In this document: one piece after another, positions 35,038 to 46,145 of the stretch
Numbering within the stretch: the stretch's first letter is position 1
How the letters are laid out: each line of letters opens with the position of its first letter
NCBI RefSeq assembly: GCF_030272615.1
Contig: NC_081406.1
Span: 400,658,939 to 400,722,938, forward strand
Source: Cryptomeria japonica
Lineage: Eukaryota; Streptophyta; Pinopsida; Cupressales; Cupressaceae
DNA: 64,000 bases
Direction of reading: 5' to 3'
Translations under genes and position numbers: made by a program
Notes under the pieces: model-generated
The model's input: the letters and a program-made list of their open reading frames with translations, nothing else
Database searches by the model: none
What the model was told of the DNA's origin: nothing

Positions 35038-35848
35038 TGTTGGCATTCTACACTCTAGTGAGAAATGATGGTGTTGTCATTGATGGCAACCTACCGGCAA
35101 CCTACTGGCAACCTTTAGGCAACCACCAGACATTCATCTGGTAATCCATCAGCAGGCATCAACACCAACAGACACTTCACCGACAGCGACAACAATGCAT
35201 ACCGACACTCCAGTCGACAGAAATAAACTTTTATTTATTGTATTTAATTATAAATATATTTTTGTAAAGCCAACATGGCATATTGTAATAGACTCATATA
35301 TGTATGAGATCTTGTAAATCATTTTGTAATAAGGATAGTGGATGGAATAGAAGATGAGATATATGCAAATGCATAGGACAAATTTTGTATAAGGTTTATG
35401 GTTATAGTATGAGCTTAAACTGGTACTGAACCTAGCATAGTTGATGCTAATTTGAAGCAGCACATTGTATTGGATTTTCATAATCCATTTTGTAAGTCTG
35501 TGATACTTCCATTTTGTAGATTGAGCAGTGAGCTCTAGGCAGTTAGCCTTCCTGCATGTGCAAGCCCCTCATTGTAAGTAATATTTATTCATTGGCCAGT
35601 GAGTGAATATTGTGGGTCACAAATCCCACCGAGGTTTTTCCCACACCGGGTTTCCTCGTTAAACATCTTGTGTTATGGTGTGTTTTCTATGTTGTCTTTT
35701 TTGTTCCTGTTTACTACATTAATTCTTATTTACCGGTACACTATTTTGGAATGCAAAATACTTAATAAGGTTAAATATTTTGTTAACTGGTTAAATAATG
35801 ATTCACCCCCCCCTCTCAGTATCTTTGGGACTATCATTAATCCTAACA
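35038..35848 (+). repeat. 3' LTR of CopX1
   Basis: It begins TGTTGGCATT and ends CCTAACA, 811 bp. It is homologous to the CopX2 LTR (58160-58937), sharing for example ACTCATATATGTATGAGATC. The U5 end carries the motif GATTCAC, a C-run and CTCTCAGTATC (about 35800-35823). Confidence 0.85.
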
Positions 35849-36108
35849 TCATGCATTTCATATCATTTGCACAATGAATCATGAAGTAGCTACTCAACTC
35901 TTGAGTTGCCACTTTGGAGGTCATTTTTCCACTGAGAGCCAAACAATCCAACACCTTCAAGGTCCTCAAGAATAGAGGATACTGGGACATTTCAAGGGAG
36001 GCTTATGGTTTTCATATTTAATTTAGTTTTCAATTAAGCTTTCCATTATGTTTTATTGCCTCATTATATGTGTATGCCTTTCCTATTTACCATACTTTTA
36101 GCATCACA
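35849..36108 (+). repeat. Tat-2 5' LTR, 3' end only
   Basis: 260 bp matching 51545-51804 of the complete 3' LTR, starting TCATGCATTTC and ending AGCATCACA. The rest of this LTR is missing because CopX1 inserted here and a deletion followed. Confidence 0.9.
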
Positions 36109-36113
36109 TTAAT

Positions 36114-36131
36114 TGGCGCCCATCATGGGGC
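36114..36131 (+). promoter_or_regulatory. Primer binding site of Tat-2
   Basis: TGGCGCCCATCATGGGGC starts five bases after the LTR end. TGGCGCC starts are usual for Tat- and Athila-type elements. The exact tRNA was not determined. It differs from the Tat-1 site. Confidence 0.65.
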
Positions 36132-36344
36132 CTAGCCCCTTTGATCTTTAACAAGTTTTCTTGAGGGAAATCTCATTGAGAGGTTGATGAGCTCTTTCAG
36201 TGTGCAGATTAGCTCTCTCGAGCTCTTGAATTGCATTTTTGGTCTCTATTGTGGCATCCCGACACCTCAAATGGTGTTTATGGGAGATTTCTCAACTCTA
36301 TTTTTATGTTTTTTTCTACTTTAGAGTTTTCAGTCTATACCTTA
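36132..36344 (+). other. Tat-2 leader, first part
   Basis: Non-coding sequence between the primer site and the first 21-bp array. It includes GAGAGGTTGATGAGCTC and GAGCTCTTGAATTGC. No conserved frame is seen. Confidence 0.5.
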
Positions 36345-36533
36345 GCATTTTTGGTATATTTGACAACGTTTTCAGTTGGTTTAATAGTGTTTTTGGTCAA
36401 TTTTACAATGTTTTTGGTCAATTCAGCAGTGTTTCTGGTGTTTGAAATAGTGTTTTTAGTCAATTTGGCATTGTTCTTGGCACATATGATGGCGTTCTTG
36501 GTCAATTTTATTGATTTTTCTAATGTTCTATTT
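36345..36533. repeat. Tat-2 leader array 1: nine 21-bp units
   Basis: The core (A/G)TGTTTTTGGTCAATTT recurs at exactly 21-bp steps (36345, 36366, 36387, 36408, 36429, 36450, 36471, 36492, 36513). Because 21 is a multiple of three and the unit lacks stops, long frames open on both strands: FLVNxxx on the plus strand, TKNxxxL heptads on the minus strand. No single frame is known to be translated. Confidence 0.92.
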
Positions 36534-37610
36534 TGCATTTCTTATTTCTGCTTCTGGACTGTCATTTTCCTGAACCTAATTTGCAGATTATTGGTTTTGC
36601 AGGTACTTATTTCGTTGTGAAAGACTGGAGTCATAAACCATTTTGCCGTCAAAGAATGCAATATAAACTACTATCTTTTTTTGCAGCCACGAGATTTTGC
36701 ACTTATTTTTGTTAAATTAGGCACATAGACTAATTACAATGGAAATGAACAAACATATCTTATGTGTTTTGATGATAGGCGAGTATTCTCTCACCTTTCT
36801 TAGGTGATCAAAAAGCTAGACTCATCTTTTCTTTTCAATAGTGCATATCTTTAGCAGGCCTGCCCTCTTGAAGAGCCTATAAGGCCAAATCCATTAAGGC
36901 TAGTGAGAGGGGAACAACCCAAGTGGGAACAGATAACTCCAAGTACTCCAACCCACTATAAAATAAACATGATTTGATGAAATCAAGGCAATGACAATGC
37001 TCGGGAATAGCTCTCTTTTGTACCTTTGGGTATATCAAACCTTAGTTTTCAAGGCTGGGAGACCTCTTAATTGAGTTTATACCTCGACGTGCCAAACAGA
37101 TCCCATAGTAGTTCCAATTAAAAGTAGAATCTACCTGGTTTACCTCCGAACATTATTAAATTCTTAGTGCATGGAGGGGGGAAAATCTCTCCGTAAGACA
37201 CTCACCATATGTCCCTCTTGAGAATATGTGCAAACTCCCATTTTGAGACCTTATTGCTAGGCTCATAATGGTGACTCCACTTGCTCTTGCAAAGACAAAA
37301 GCATGGGTGCACTTTAGGGGGTGACAAGGTCATGTGAGCTGATAGGGTAGCAAGTGTGGGCTAAGAACTAATAACGAAACCAATCTCCTTAAGATAGACA
37401 TAATGATGTGTTTTCAATTGTTCAAAACCCATGAAAACTTAGGTTTTCTTTAAAGCTTCTTGAACATACACTTTACGTGTCCTTTGGGACAAAAATACAA
37501 TTTGAATTTTATGTTTGTAAGTCAAGTCAAGATATCATCCATTGAAATACAACAAAAAATGCAAACTCAAACTTCAAATTGTCAAATTTACAAGTTTCAC
37601 TACAAATTAG
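36534..37610 (+). other. Tat-2 leader between arrays 1 and 2
   Basis: About 1.1 kb without a convincing gene. The sequence is of mixed composition and has no repeat I could align to the arrays. Confidence 0.5.
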
Positions 37611-37946
37611 CTCTTTCAATCCAAATAGTTGCTCTCACAATCCAAACAATAGCTCTCATGGTCCAAATAATTACTCTCATGGTCCAAATAGTAGCTCTCA
37701 CGGTCCAAATAGTCACTCTCACGGTCCAAACAATCCCTCTCACGGTCAAAACAATCGCTCTCACGGTCCAAACAGTAGCTCTCAAGGTCCAAACAATCTC
37801 TCTCACGGTCCAAATGATAGCTCTCATGGTCCAAACAGTTGCTCTTTCAGTCCAAACGGTAGCTCTCATGGTCTAAACAATAGCTCTCATGGTCCAAACA
37901 TCAACTCTCTTGGTATGAATGCTAGCTTTCTCTTATTTTAGTATTA
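37611..37946. repeat. Tat-2 leader array 2: sixteen 21-bp units
   Basis: The unit AGCTCTCAYGGTCCAAACAAT repeats with an exact 21-bp step; CTCT(C/T) occurs at 37611, 37632, 37653, 37674, 37695, 37716, 37737 and on to 37926. The plus strand reads NSSHGPN heptads; the minus strand reads VWTVRAI heptads. Units differ by point changes only. Confidence 0.95.
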
Positions 37947-38068
37947 AATCTCCAAGGTTGAGCTTGCTAGGTATAAACATCAATGTTCTCAATCTACACA
38001 TCAACTCTTGGGGTCAAAATAACCATTGTCTAAGTTCTAACATCACTAGTTTAAACTTCAGAGTTTAT

Positions 38069-38215
38069 GGTCTAAACAACAAAGTTTCTAGTCAAAACAA
38101 CAACTTTCTTGGTCTAAACAATAGAGTTCATGGTATAAACAACACAGTTCTTAGTCTAAATAGTAGCTCTCTTGGTGCAAATGTCAGCTCCCTTGGTCTA
38201 ATAAACAACTCTTTT
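38069..38215. repeat. Tat-2 leader array 2b: seven degenerate 21-bp units
   Basis: (G/A)GTCTAAAC-like cores occur at 38069, 38090, 38111, 38132, 38153, 38174 and 38195, again 21 bp apart. They are related to array 2 but in a different phase, so an indel lies between. Confidence 0.85.
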
Positions 38216-38407
38216 GGGTTGAATGTCAAATTGCTCATGTTTCAACACTAGATCTCCTACTTTGCACTTGCTAGGTCTAAATGTCAGTTATCTGTGTCTG
38301 AAAATCACAAAGTTGGGTCAAAATAACAATCTCCTAAGTTCAAACACCAAATTTGCTGAGTCTAAACATCATTGTTTTGAACTTTAGAGTCACTGCATTA
38401 TAGAATA

Positions 38408-38637
38408 GCATTTTTTTTTGTTCCTCAGCATTTTTGGTCTGTTCCTCAGCATTTTTGGCAAGTATAGCAGCATTTCTGGTCAGTATAATAGCATTTTTGG
38501 TCTGTTCCTTAGTGTTTTTGGTCAGTATAGCAACATTTTTGGTCTGTTCCTCAACATTTCTGGTTATTTTGTTAGCATTTCTGGTGAGTATAGTAGTGTT
38601 TCTGGTCATTTTGTCAGTGTTTCTGGTAAACTGCATC
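38408..38637. repeat. Tat-2 leader array 3: about eleven 21-bp units
   Basis: The core GCATTTTTGGTCAGTATAG recurs at 38428, 38449, 38470, 38491, 38512, 38533, 38554, 38575, 38596 and 38617 (first unit at 38408, 20 bp). The unit resembles array 1, not array 2. The minus strand reads ILTKNAE heptads; the plus strand reads AFLVSI. Confidence 0.93.
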
Positions 38638-39132
38638 GAAATTAGAAAATAAAAACAACCCATTTATGAGACAGTCAAACATAGAGACTAGGTCAACTTC
38701 TTGGGTTACTCAGTTAGGTTATCTTCTATCAAAATAGATTCAAAGCTAGACACACTAAGGTTCTCAAGTATTTGCCTCAAACATGTTCAAGATCTAACAT
38801 CTTAAAGTGCAACATCACATTTTTATTTGATAAACTAATCATTCAAACATAGTTTCTCATCAGGATCTATCATCCTTTATTAAGAAACTACAACGCTTGA
38901 TCAGATTAACCTCATTTTTTACCATAGGATATATAATTCCTATTGAACCTGGTCATATAAAAAATCACAAAATTTGCACTCCAACACTAAGATCGAAAAA
39001 CTTGGAAACAAGCAAATAATTGAAAAGACCATTTCATGTATCAATAATCTATAATTTTTACCTCAACAATTGATCACTTATTACGACACATTATAGAAGA
39101 TTTAAACCTCACAAAACATTCAGAACACATGT
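38638..39132 (+). other. Tat-2 leader, last part before gag
   Basis: Non-coding, AT-rich, with no repeat or site recognised. It ends just before the gag start ATGCCCATTTTAACC. Confidence 0.5.
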
Positions 39133-40300
39133 ATGCCCATTTTAACCAGGGCTCAAAGACAAAAGATTGAAGAAACATAAATAGAAGCATTTGAAATGAC
39201 TGAAGATTATAGGAACATGGAATACCAAAATGAAATACAAGAAGAAGAGGAAATAACAGAACAACATCTCAGAGAAATCAAACAAGATCCTAAATTTGAT
39301 AAATTTATGGAGAAAATATTGGAGGGAGAAAAATTAAAATACTTCTTAATGTTAGCAAACTCTGGTGATACACTCCCCCAAGATTTTAATGTGAGCAATT
39401 TAGGACAAAGGAGAAGTAACCTTTTCCATGGTAAGGAATGACATGAGGAGATTTTTGGTCACAAAAAGGATGACACATTAATTCTTGATAACACAAGAAC
39501 TAATGAACAAAATTTCATTCCCAAAAAGGATGATGTAGAAATTCTCAACAATGTCAAATCTAATGAGGACACAAGAAAGAGTCAGGATGATATGAGAAGA
39601 GACCAAGATCATACTAGAGCACGAACTCATGGTTATGCAAGAATAAATCATGTGGATAATCCTCTCACAGCTCTTACACAACAAATACAAATTCTATAAA
39701 CATAGATTCAAGATATGCAGAGAGGAACTAATAGAAGATATTCGCTTCAGGAAATTTGTCCTACCCATTCGACAAAAATCAAAGCATGATACCATTTCCT
39801 ATAGGTTGTGAAACTCTGCGATATGATAAATATAATGGAAGCACTGATCCCCAAGATCATATACAAGAATTTTGTACGATGAGTATGGAGTTTGTACATG
39901 AGGATACATACCTAATGAGATTATTTCCAAAGAGCTTAAGTGGACTAGCTATGGAATGGTTCTCCAAACTTCCACCTAGAATTAGATCATTCCCAGAATT
40001 GATAGATAAGTTTGTTTCACAATAATCTTACAACATTCAACTTGAGGTCACAATGCTTGACCTATGTAATACTAAACAAAAGAGTGGAGAACCTTTCATG
40101 ATATTTCTATAGAGATGGAGATGGTTAGCTTCACGATATCCTCGTATAGTGCCAGAATACGAGAAAATGGATATATTAATTGACAACCTAAATGATAAAA
40201 TGAGATAATCTGGAAATGCAGTATCATCAAAATTTTGAAAAAATGATTGATAACAAAATTAGAATGGAGGAAGCTATGGTAAAGAAGGGTGAGTTGAAGC
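39133..40300 (+). pseudogene. Tat-2 gag (decayed)
   Basis: ATG 39133 begins MPILTRAQR, a typical Tat gag start. A Glu-rich helical N-terminus follows (39196-39441). The frame shifts near 39740, and the retrotransposon gag domain is then readable at 39756-40025: YDKYNGSTDPQDHIQEF, LFPKSLSGLAMEWFSKLP. TAA at 40023-40025 and a further frameshift near 40210 break it. Gag would build the particle. Confidence 0.75.
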
Positions 40301-40401
40301 TATAAAAAGAAGGGGTTCATCCTCCTAATAACAATAACAACAACAACAATGATAAGCCAAAATTTTGGAATAGAAATTGAAATGTTGTCAATGATGGGAT
40401 A

Positions 40402-41300
40402 GTGGATTACAACAATGTAAAACCAAAGCAACCGGTTTTTAATTTATCCCATCACTCAGTAGCGGCTCAACAAAACAAAAATTATCAAAAATCAACTTCC
40501 AACAATTTCTTTCGAAGGAAATTTAAAAACATTGGTGAACCACTTGGCTCAGCATTAAAGATGCTTCTCGCAAACAAGTTGATTACCTTGCCAGAAGAAA
40601 GAAACTTTGAACCCAAGGTAAAACCTGCTTGGTGGAATGACAACCATTATTGTTATTTCCATAGAAACAAAGGACACCAAACAGATGCTTGTCTGAAGAA
40701 GATGACATGTCCTTACAAAATCCCCATAACACTCCCTTGCATATTGAAGTCCTCATTCACAAGACACACATTAAATGTGTCCTAATAGATGGTGGAGCTG
40801 GCTTAAACATTTTCTCATTGAGTCTTGTCTATTCTCTAGGTTATTCAGAAGATCCAGTTGATCCCCAAAAAAAGATCACCAACAAAGCATGTGATGAAGA
40901 AGAGCATCCCTCTAAAGGAATTGTGATATTACCCATCAGAGTGGGACCTTTGCAGAAAGACACAACATGACAAGTTCTAGACTTGGACTTATCATACAAC
41001 ATACTCTTGAGAAGACCCTAGATACATGACATACAAGTTGTTCCATCAACATATCACCAATGCCTAAAATTTCCCTACAATGGGCAGGAAATCACGATCT
41101 TAATAGATTCAAATCCATTTCAGTACTGTAGTAATCTAAAACCAACTTAGGAGGTCATTGTTCCTCATAATAGGGAGGCATCATATTCAAACACACAAAC
41201 CAAGGAAAAATCATTTGCCTCAATTTTGTCAAGTATGGAAAAACAAATGTAGCTAAGAGATCGAGGGAACGGAGAATATTCACTATCCCAATTATCACTT
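40402..41300 (+). pseudogene. Tat-2 gag end with zinc knuckle and protease
   Basis: 40402-40785 ends in HYCYFHRNKGHQTDACLKK, the Tat-type Cys-x2-His knuckle (YCxFHRxxGHxTxxC). In an overlapping frame (40689-40970) is the protease motif CVLIDGGAGLNIFS, with D-G-G in place of D-S-G, as is common in Tat elements. The protease end (LSYNILLRRP) follows a TGA. After it come mostly broken frames. Confidence 0.78.
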
Positions 41301-42780
41301 TCTACTAGATCCTATAGAAAACCATCAAACTCTATAGAAAAACCAATTGTGAAACATCTTCCAATATTTGATGGAGAATTTTTTAGTGGTGGGACATTAT
41401 CAAAGGAAATAAAAGACAAAGATGTGCTATAGTGGCTATACAAGGATGAAGAATTCCAACAAAAGATCAACAATGTCACAATACCTACAAAAAAGTATGG
41501 AAAGGATTTAACATCCTTCAAAAAATGGGATACATTAGAACAGGTCCAATAGGAAAAAGAAAAGAAGGTATCTCAGAACCTATCCAACCTCATACTTAGT
41601 AGGCTACAGACAAAGAAGGCTTAGGGTATGGACAAGTTACTCTACCAGATAACACATCTTCTAGCCAACAACAAGATGAATATGAAAACACACAAGAACA
41701 ACTTGCAATTGAAAGGGAAGAAACAACTTCCAAATAATGAGAACAAACAAACATGAAATGGCAAAAGAAGCAAGCTTCTGATCAACAAGAAAAAAAAACT
41801 AAAGGCACCTCCCAAGCAACATTAAATATTAATCAAAACAAGAAAGAAGCTAGTACAAATCAAGGAGAGTTGATAGCAAGGTTGAAAGAACTCAATCTCA
41901 ATCCAGAAGAAGCTAAATATGAGAGAAGAAAAGAGATAGCAAGAAAAAAAGAAGAAACAAATCAAACACTATATGAACAAATTAGTAGATTGCAAGCTGC
42001 TAGTGAGACATAATCTAATGAATGGGAATCAGATTCCTATCATTCTGAAGAATCAGCTAAAGAAACTTGCTTTGAAGAAGATGTAGGAGTCGATGTAGTT
42101 CATACGTATGCAGCAAAAACATTAGGAACTATCCCACTTGAATTAGAATCACATTCGGTTGACTTGGGCTTAATCGAGGACAATCAGGAGCTACTTGCAA
42201 GTGGTTATTCTAACAAGAGTACCATTCTATACATTGAAGCACATATCAAAAACTTTAACATCTCTATCATGATCCTTGATACCCTCAACTCATCTCAACC
42301 TGAGGATCCCTTACCTCTAATCCACCCTGAACTTATTGATTGGGAAAATGAAAGACATATTGATTGCCATTGATACCTTTCCTAATGACCTTGCCATATC
42401 CATATATCTTAATGCAATCAAACCTGCAACAACTTTCACCAAGAATTTCAACAACACATCTTCCAGTCAAGTGGGTGCCAAATCTCCTAGTGACAAAAAG
42501 GAAAATAAAGAAAACACTATCAGGTCTAATGCTGAAAACCATTTATTGGCAACATTAGACTAGGAAAAAGTAAAATGAAAGGACGCATGTAACGGTGAAA
42601 ACCTCCTTGAGGTGCCGAAAGATGGGAGATTTGACACTTTACCTGAGTACTATCAAGAAAGGTCATCAATTTTGATCAAACCAATAGAGGCAGTTAACAT
42701 TGGGACAATAGAGCAACCAAAGATTCTACATCCAACAACTTCTCTGTTAGAACAAGAAATGCAGCAATATATGAAATTCT
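41301..42780 (+). pseudogene. Tat-2 protease-RT linker (decayed)
   Basis: Lys/Glu/Gln-rich, low-complexity frames (for example 41753-42013 and 42164-42373) with stops in each. These fit the long variable linker of Tat elements. No defined domain was recognised. Confidence 0.5.
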
Positions 42781-44130
42781 TCAAACGATGACAAATAAAT
42801 TTCACCTGGTCATATGCAGACATGCCACGGTTGGATCAAGAGCTTATTATGCATCACTTAAATGTCAGTCCAATAGCCAAACCAGTTAAAAAAAAATTAA
42901 GGAAGATGTATCCTCATATTGCTCTTCTAGTCAAAATAAAACTAAAGAAATTACTGCATGTAGGATTCATCAGACCTATAACATATCCTCAATGGGTATC
43001 AAACATCATTCCCATTTACAAACCAGATAAAAGTATCAGAGTATGCACAAAATTCAGAGATCTTAATAATGCATGTCAAAAGGATGACTTTCATTTGCCT
43101 AACATTGACATCATTGTAGATTTAACTGCTAGACAGTCCATGTTTTCTCTAATGGATGGTTTCTCCGGATACAATCAGATTAAAATAGCACCCAAAGATC
43201 AAGAAAAGACAACTTTCACATGTTCGTGGGGTATTTTCTTCTAGAATGTCGTGTCTTTTGGACTAAAGAACGTAGGTGCCATATATTAGAGAGCTATGAC
43301 AATAATATTCCATGACATGATGCATACATTCATGGAAGACTATGTGGATGACATATTGGCCAAATTATACAATAAAGAAGAAAATATAGGGATACTGGAA
43401 AAGATCTTTGACCGGTTAGAACAGTACAAGTTACGACTAAATCCTAAGAAATGTGCCTTTGGTTTCACTTCAGGCAAGCTATTGGGATACATTATTTCAG
43501 CTAGAGGCATCAAAGTAGATCCAACTAAGGTCAAAGCAATCATGGAAATGACATCTCCCAGGAATATCAGTCAACACAGATCGCTCCAAGGAGGACTACA
43601 GTCAATTAGAAGATTTGTTGCGTAACTAGCAGATAAATGTCAACCATTTACTCATATATTGCACAAAAATGTTAATTTCAAGTGGGACCATCAATGTGAA
43701 GAAGGAATCAACAAGATCAAGGCATATCTCATGCAACCACCCATCCTAATGTCACCAATTCTAGGAAACTATTGTTACTCTATGTATCAACCACCGAAGT
43801 ATCATTAGGAGTTTTGCTCACACAACAAGATAATGAAGGAAACAAATGAGCCATCTACTACATCAATGAAACACTAGTGGGATACGAGCTCAACTATTCA
43901 CCAATAAAAAGAGCATGCTTGGCGGTAGTTTTTGCAACTCAAAAATTAAGACACTATCTATTATCTCAATCCATCAAGTTGATCACTAAAATCAATCCAT
44001 TGAAGTATTTGCTCAGCAAGGCAACATTAACAGGAAGATTAGAAAAATGGATCATGATCCTGAGTGAGTTTGATATTGAGTATGTGGATAGAAAAGATAT
44101 CAAAGGGCAAGTCATTGCTGACCAACTAGC
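42781..44130 (+). pseudogene. Tat-2 reverse transcriptase and first RNase H
   Basis: 42822-43244 and 43296-43625 share one frame. RT motifs are RVCTKFRDLNNACQKDDFHLP, SLMDGFSGYNQIKIAPKDQ, a damaged FGLKNVGAIY, and an intact YVDDIL at 43341-43358. A frameshift near 43770 leads to RNase H remains, with NYSPIKRACLAVVFATQKLRH from 43877. Several TAG/TAA/TGA stops are present. Confidence 0.88.
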
Positions 44131-44600
44131 AGAGGCACCGCTTCAAGATGATCATCCTTTACATATCGAATTCTTCAATGTTGATATCCTAACGGTCACC
44201 ACAAAAACATGCCAATTATACTTTGATGGTTCATATACACAGCATGGATCGGGAGCAGGTATTCTATTCATCACGCCACAAGGTTGTACAATTCCAAAAG
44301 CGTACAAATTAAGCTTTCCATGTACCAACAACACAATATAATATGAAGCTTTGGTTACAGGTATCAAAATGGCTATAGAATGGAACATTACACAACTTCA
44401 AGTCTTTGGAGAATCTCAACTCATCATCAATCAAATTAATGATGATTACCAAACAAAGGATGACAAACTCATACCTTATAAAAATATGGTAGATGAATTC
44501 AAGAAGTATTTTATATAAATAACTTTTGAGAAAATTCTGAGGAATGACAACAAAGTAGCAAATGTCATGGCAACACTTGCTTCTCTACTTCAGACATAGA
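44131..44600 (+). pseudogene. Tat-2 second RNase H (archaeal type)
   Basis: LYFDGSYTQHGSGAGILF, CTNNTI-stop-YEALVTGIKMA and VFGESQLIINQIN give the archaeal-type RNase H pattern; the Glu codon of NNxxEYEAL is TAA here. It is in frame with RNase H 1 and integrase. The motif order matches Tat-1. Confidence 0.85.
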
Positions 44601-45960
44601 AAAATCAAGAGCATTACGAATTCCTGGTGGAAGAGTTGTTTTACCCTGCTCATAATTGTCCTGATTCTCAAACTATCTGTCACCTTGTTGGGCATGATTC
44701 CTCCCACTATGGCCAAACTTATACATACCTAAAAGATAACACCCTCCCTCTTGATTTGTCAAAAAACCAAAAGAGAAACTTTATTCACCAATCCTCCCAT
44801 TATACTCTTGTCGAGGATCCCCTTTTTAAACGAGGTCTGGACGATACTCTTTTAAGATGTCTTGAGAAAGAAGAATCTGAGAAGGCCTTAAATGAAGTCC
44901 ATAACAATATTTGTGGCACTCATTCAAGTGGTCTTACCCTTTCAAAAAAACTCATACGCTTGGGCTATTATTGGCCAACTATGGAATGAGATTCTTTTCA
45001 AATAGCTAAAACATGCAAACAATGTCAGATCCATGGGAATTTGATTCATGCACCTGCACAAGAACTTTATGCTTTGGCAACATCTTGGCCTTTCTGCCAA
45101 TTGGGTCTTGATCTTGTAGGAAAGATAAATCCTTCTTCATCCAAAGGTCACAAATTCATCCTTGTAGCTACAAAATATTTCACAAAATGGATTGAGGCAG
45201 TACCTCTCATCAATATCATAGGAAAATGAATTGTTGCATTTATCTTGAACTATATCATATGCTGCTATGGCATACCCATGACCATTATCAGTGATAATGG
45301 GCGACCATTCAAGAACCAAGATGTATAGGAGCTATGTGAGAAATTCAAAATCCAACATAGATTTTTCACACCCTACTCCACAAGGGAATGGGCAAGCAGA
45401 AGCATCAAACAAAAATATTTTGAAAATCCTCAAAAAGAAAATAAATGATGCTTGAAGAGATTGGCGTACTCAATTGAACCCTTCTCTATGGGCCTACCGT
45501 ACTAGTATCTGCACATGAACAAGTGCCAAGCCTTTCTCTCTTGTCTATGGATCAGAAGCAATACTGCCAATCGAAGTAGAGATAACTTCTCTACAAGTAT
45601 CATTAAAAGGCCTTATCCGAGATGAAGAACAATGAGTATCTAGATTGCAAGAGTTAGAATTGATCCATGAACTAACATATACTGCTTTTGATTATTTTAA
45701 AGGTATATCAGCAAATAATGTGCCAAAGTTATAATCACAAGGTCAAACCACGAGCCTTTCAAGTTGGGGAACTAGTACTAAAGGAAAATCCATGAAACCA
45801 GTCAGATTGAGAAAAGAAAGGGAAGTTTGAACCAAACTGGTTAGGTCCATTTGTGGTCACGTCAATATTTGGGGTAGGAGCATATCAGCTATCAACACAG
45901 GATGGGGATTAGCTCGATGAACCCATCAATAGCATGCATCTGAAGAAGTTTTATGTCTGA
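44601..45960 (+). pseudogene. Tat-2 integrase (decayed)
   Basis: HNNICGTHSSG and CKQCQIHG form the HHCC finger. The core includes LGLDLVGKI (first Asp), IISDNGRPFKNQD (second Asp) and, after a frameshift near 45372, GNGQAEAS (Glu). The C-terminal part ends MHLKKFYV and TGA at 45958-45960. Stops follow IIGK and NQDV. This copy spans the part missing from Tat-1 integrase. Confidence 0.85.
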
Positions 45961-45961
45961 A

Positions 45962-46145
45962 AAAGCAAAAAAATCTAAAAACAGTGGAAAAGAAGAAAAC
46001 TCCAAAAACAGTGGAAAAGCAGAAAAATCCAAAAACAATGGAAAAGAAGAAAAATCTGAAAACAATGGAAAAGCAGAAAAATAAAAAAATAGTGGAAAAG
46101 CGGAAAAATCCAAAAAAAAAAGTGAAAAAGCAGAAAATACAAAAA
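45962..46145 (+). repeat. 27-bp tandem array directly after Tat-2 pol
   Basis: TGGAAAAG recurs at 45985, 46012, 46039, 46066 and 46093 (27 bp) and a degenerate copy at 46123. In a frame other than pol it reads KNSGKAEKS-like nine-residue repeats; in the pol frame it follows the stop. The array is purine-rich (A/G) on this strand. Confidence 0.9.

Larger units (their letters stand above)
23125..35848 (+). mobile_element. CopX1: 3' portion of a copia-type pol-less element, itself interrupted by LARD-F
   Basis: The remains are ORF2 (23125-23857 and 33466-34836), a short 3' untranslated stretch, a polypurine tract and the 3' LTR (35038-35848). LARD-F occupies 23858-33465. The right LTR end abuts Tat-2 LTR sequence at 35849, so CopX1 had inserted into the Tat-2 5' LTR. 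The family's 5' half is seen in CopX2 (58160 onward). Confidence 0.8.

Noticed and set aside
37460-37941. Long overlapping open frames on both strands
   Set aside because: The 21-bp unit has no stop in several frames, so open frames arise automatically. Kept as a repeat, with coding only as a hypothesis.
36345-38637. CRISPR-like array
   Set aside because: Units are directly adjacent with no unique spacers, and the setting is a plant retrotransposon. These are tandem repeats.
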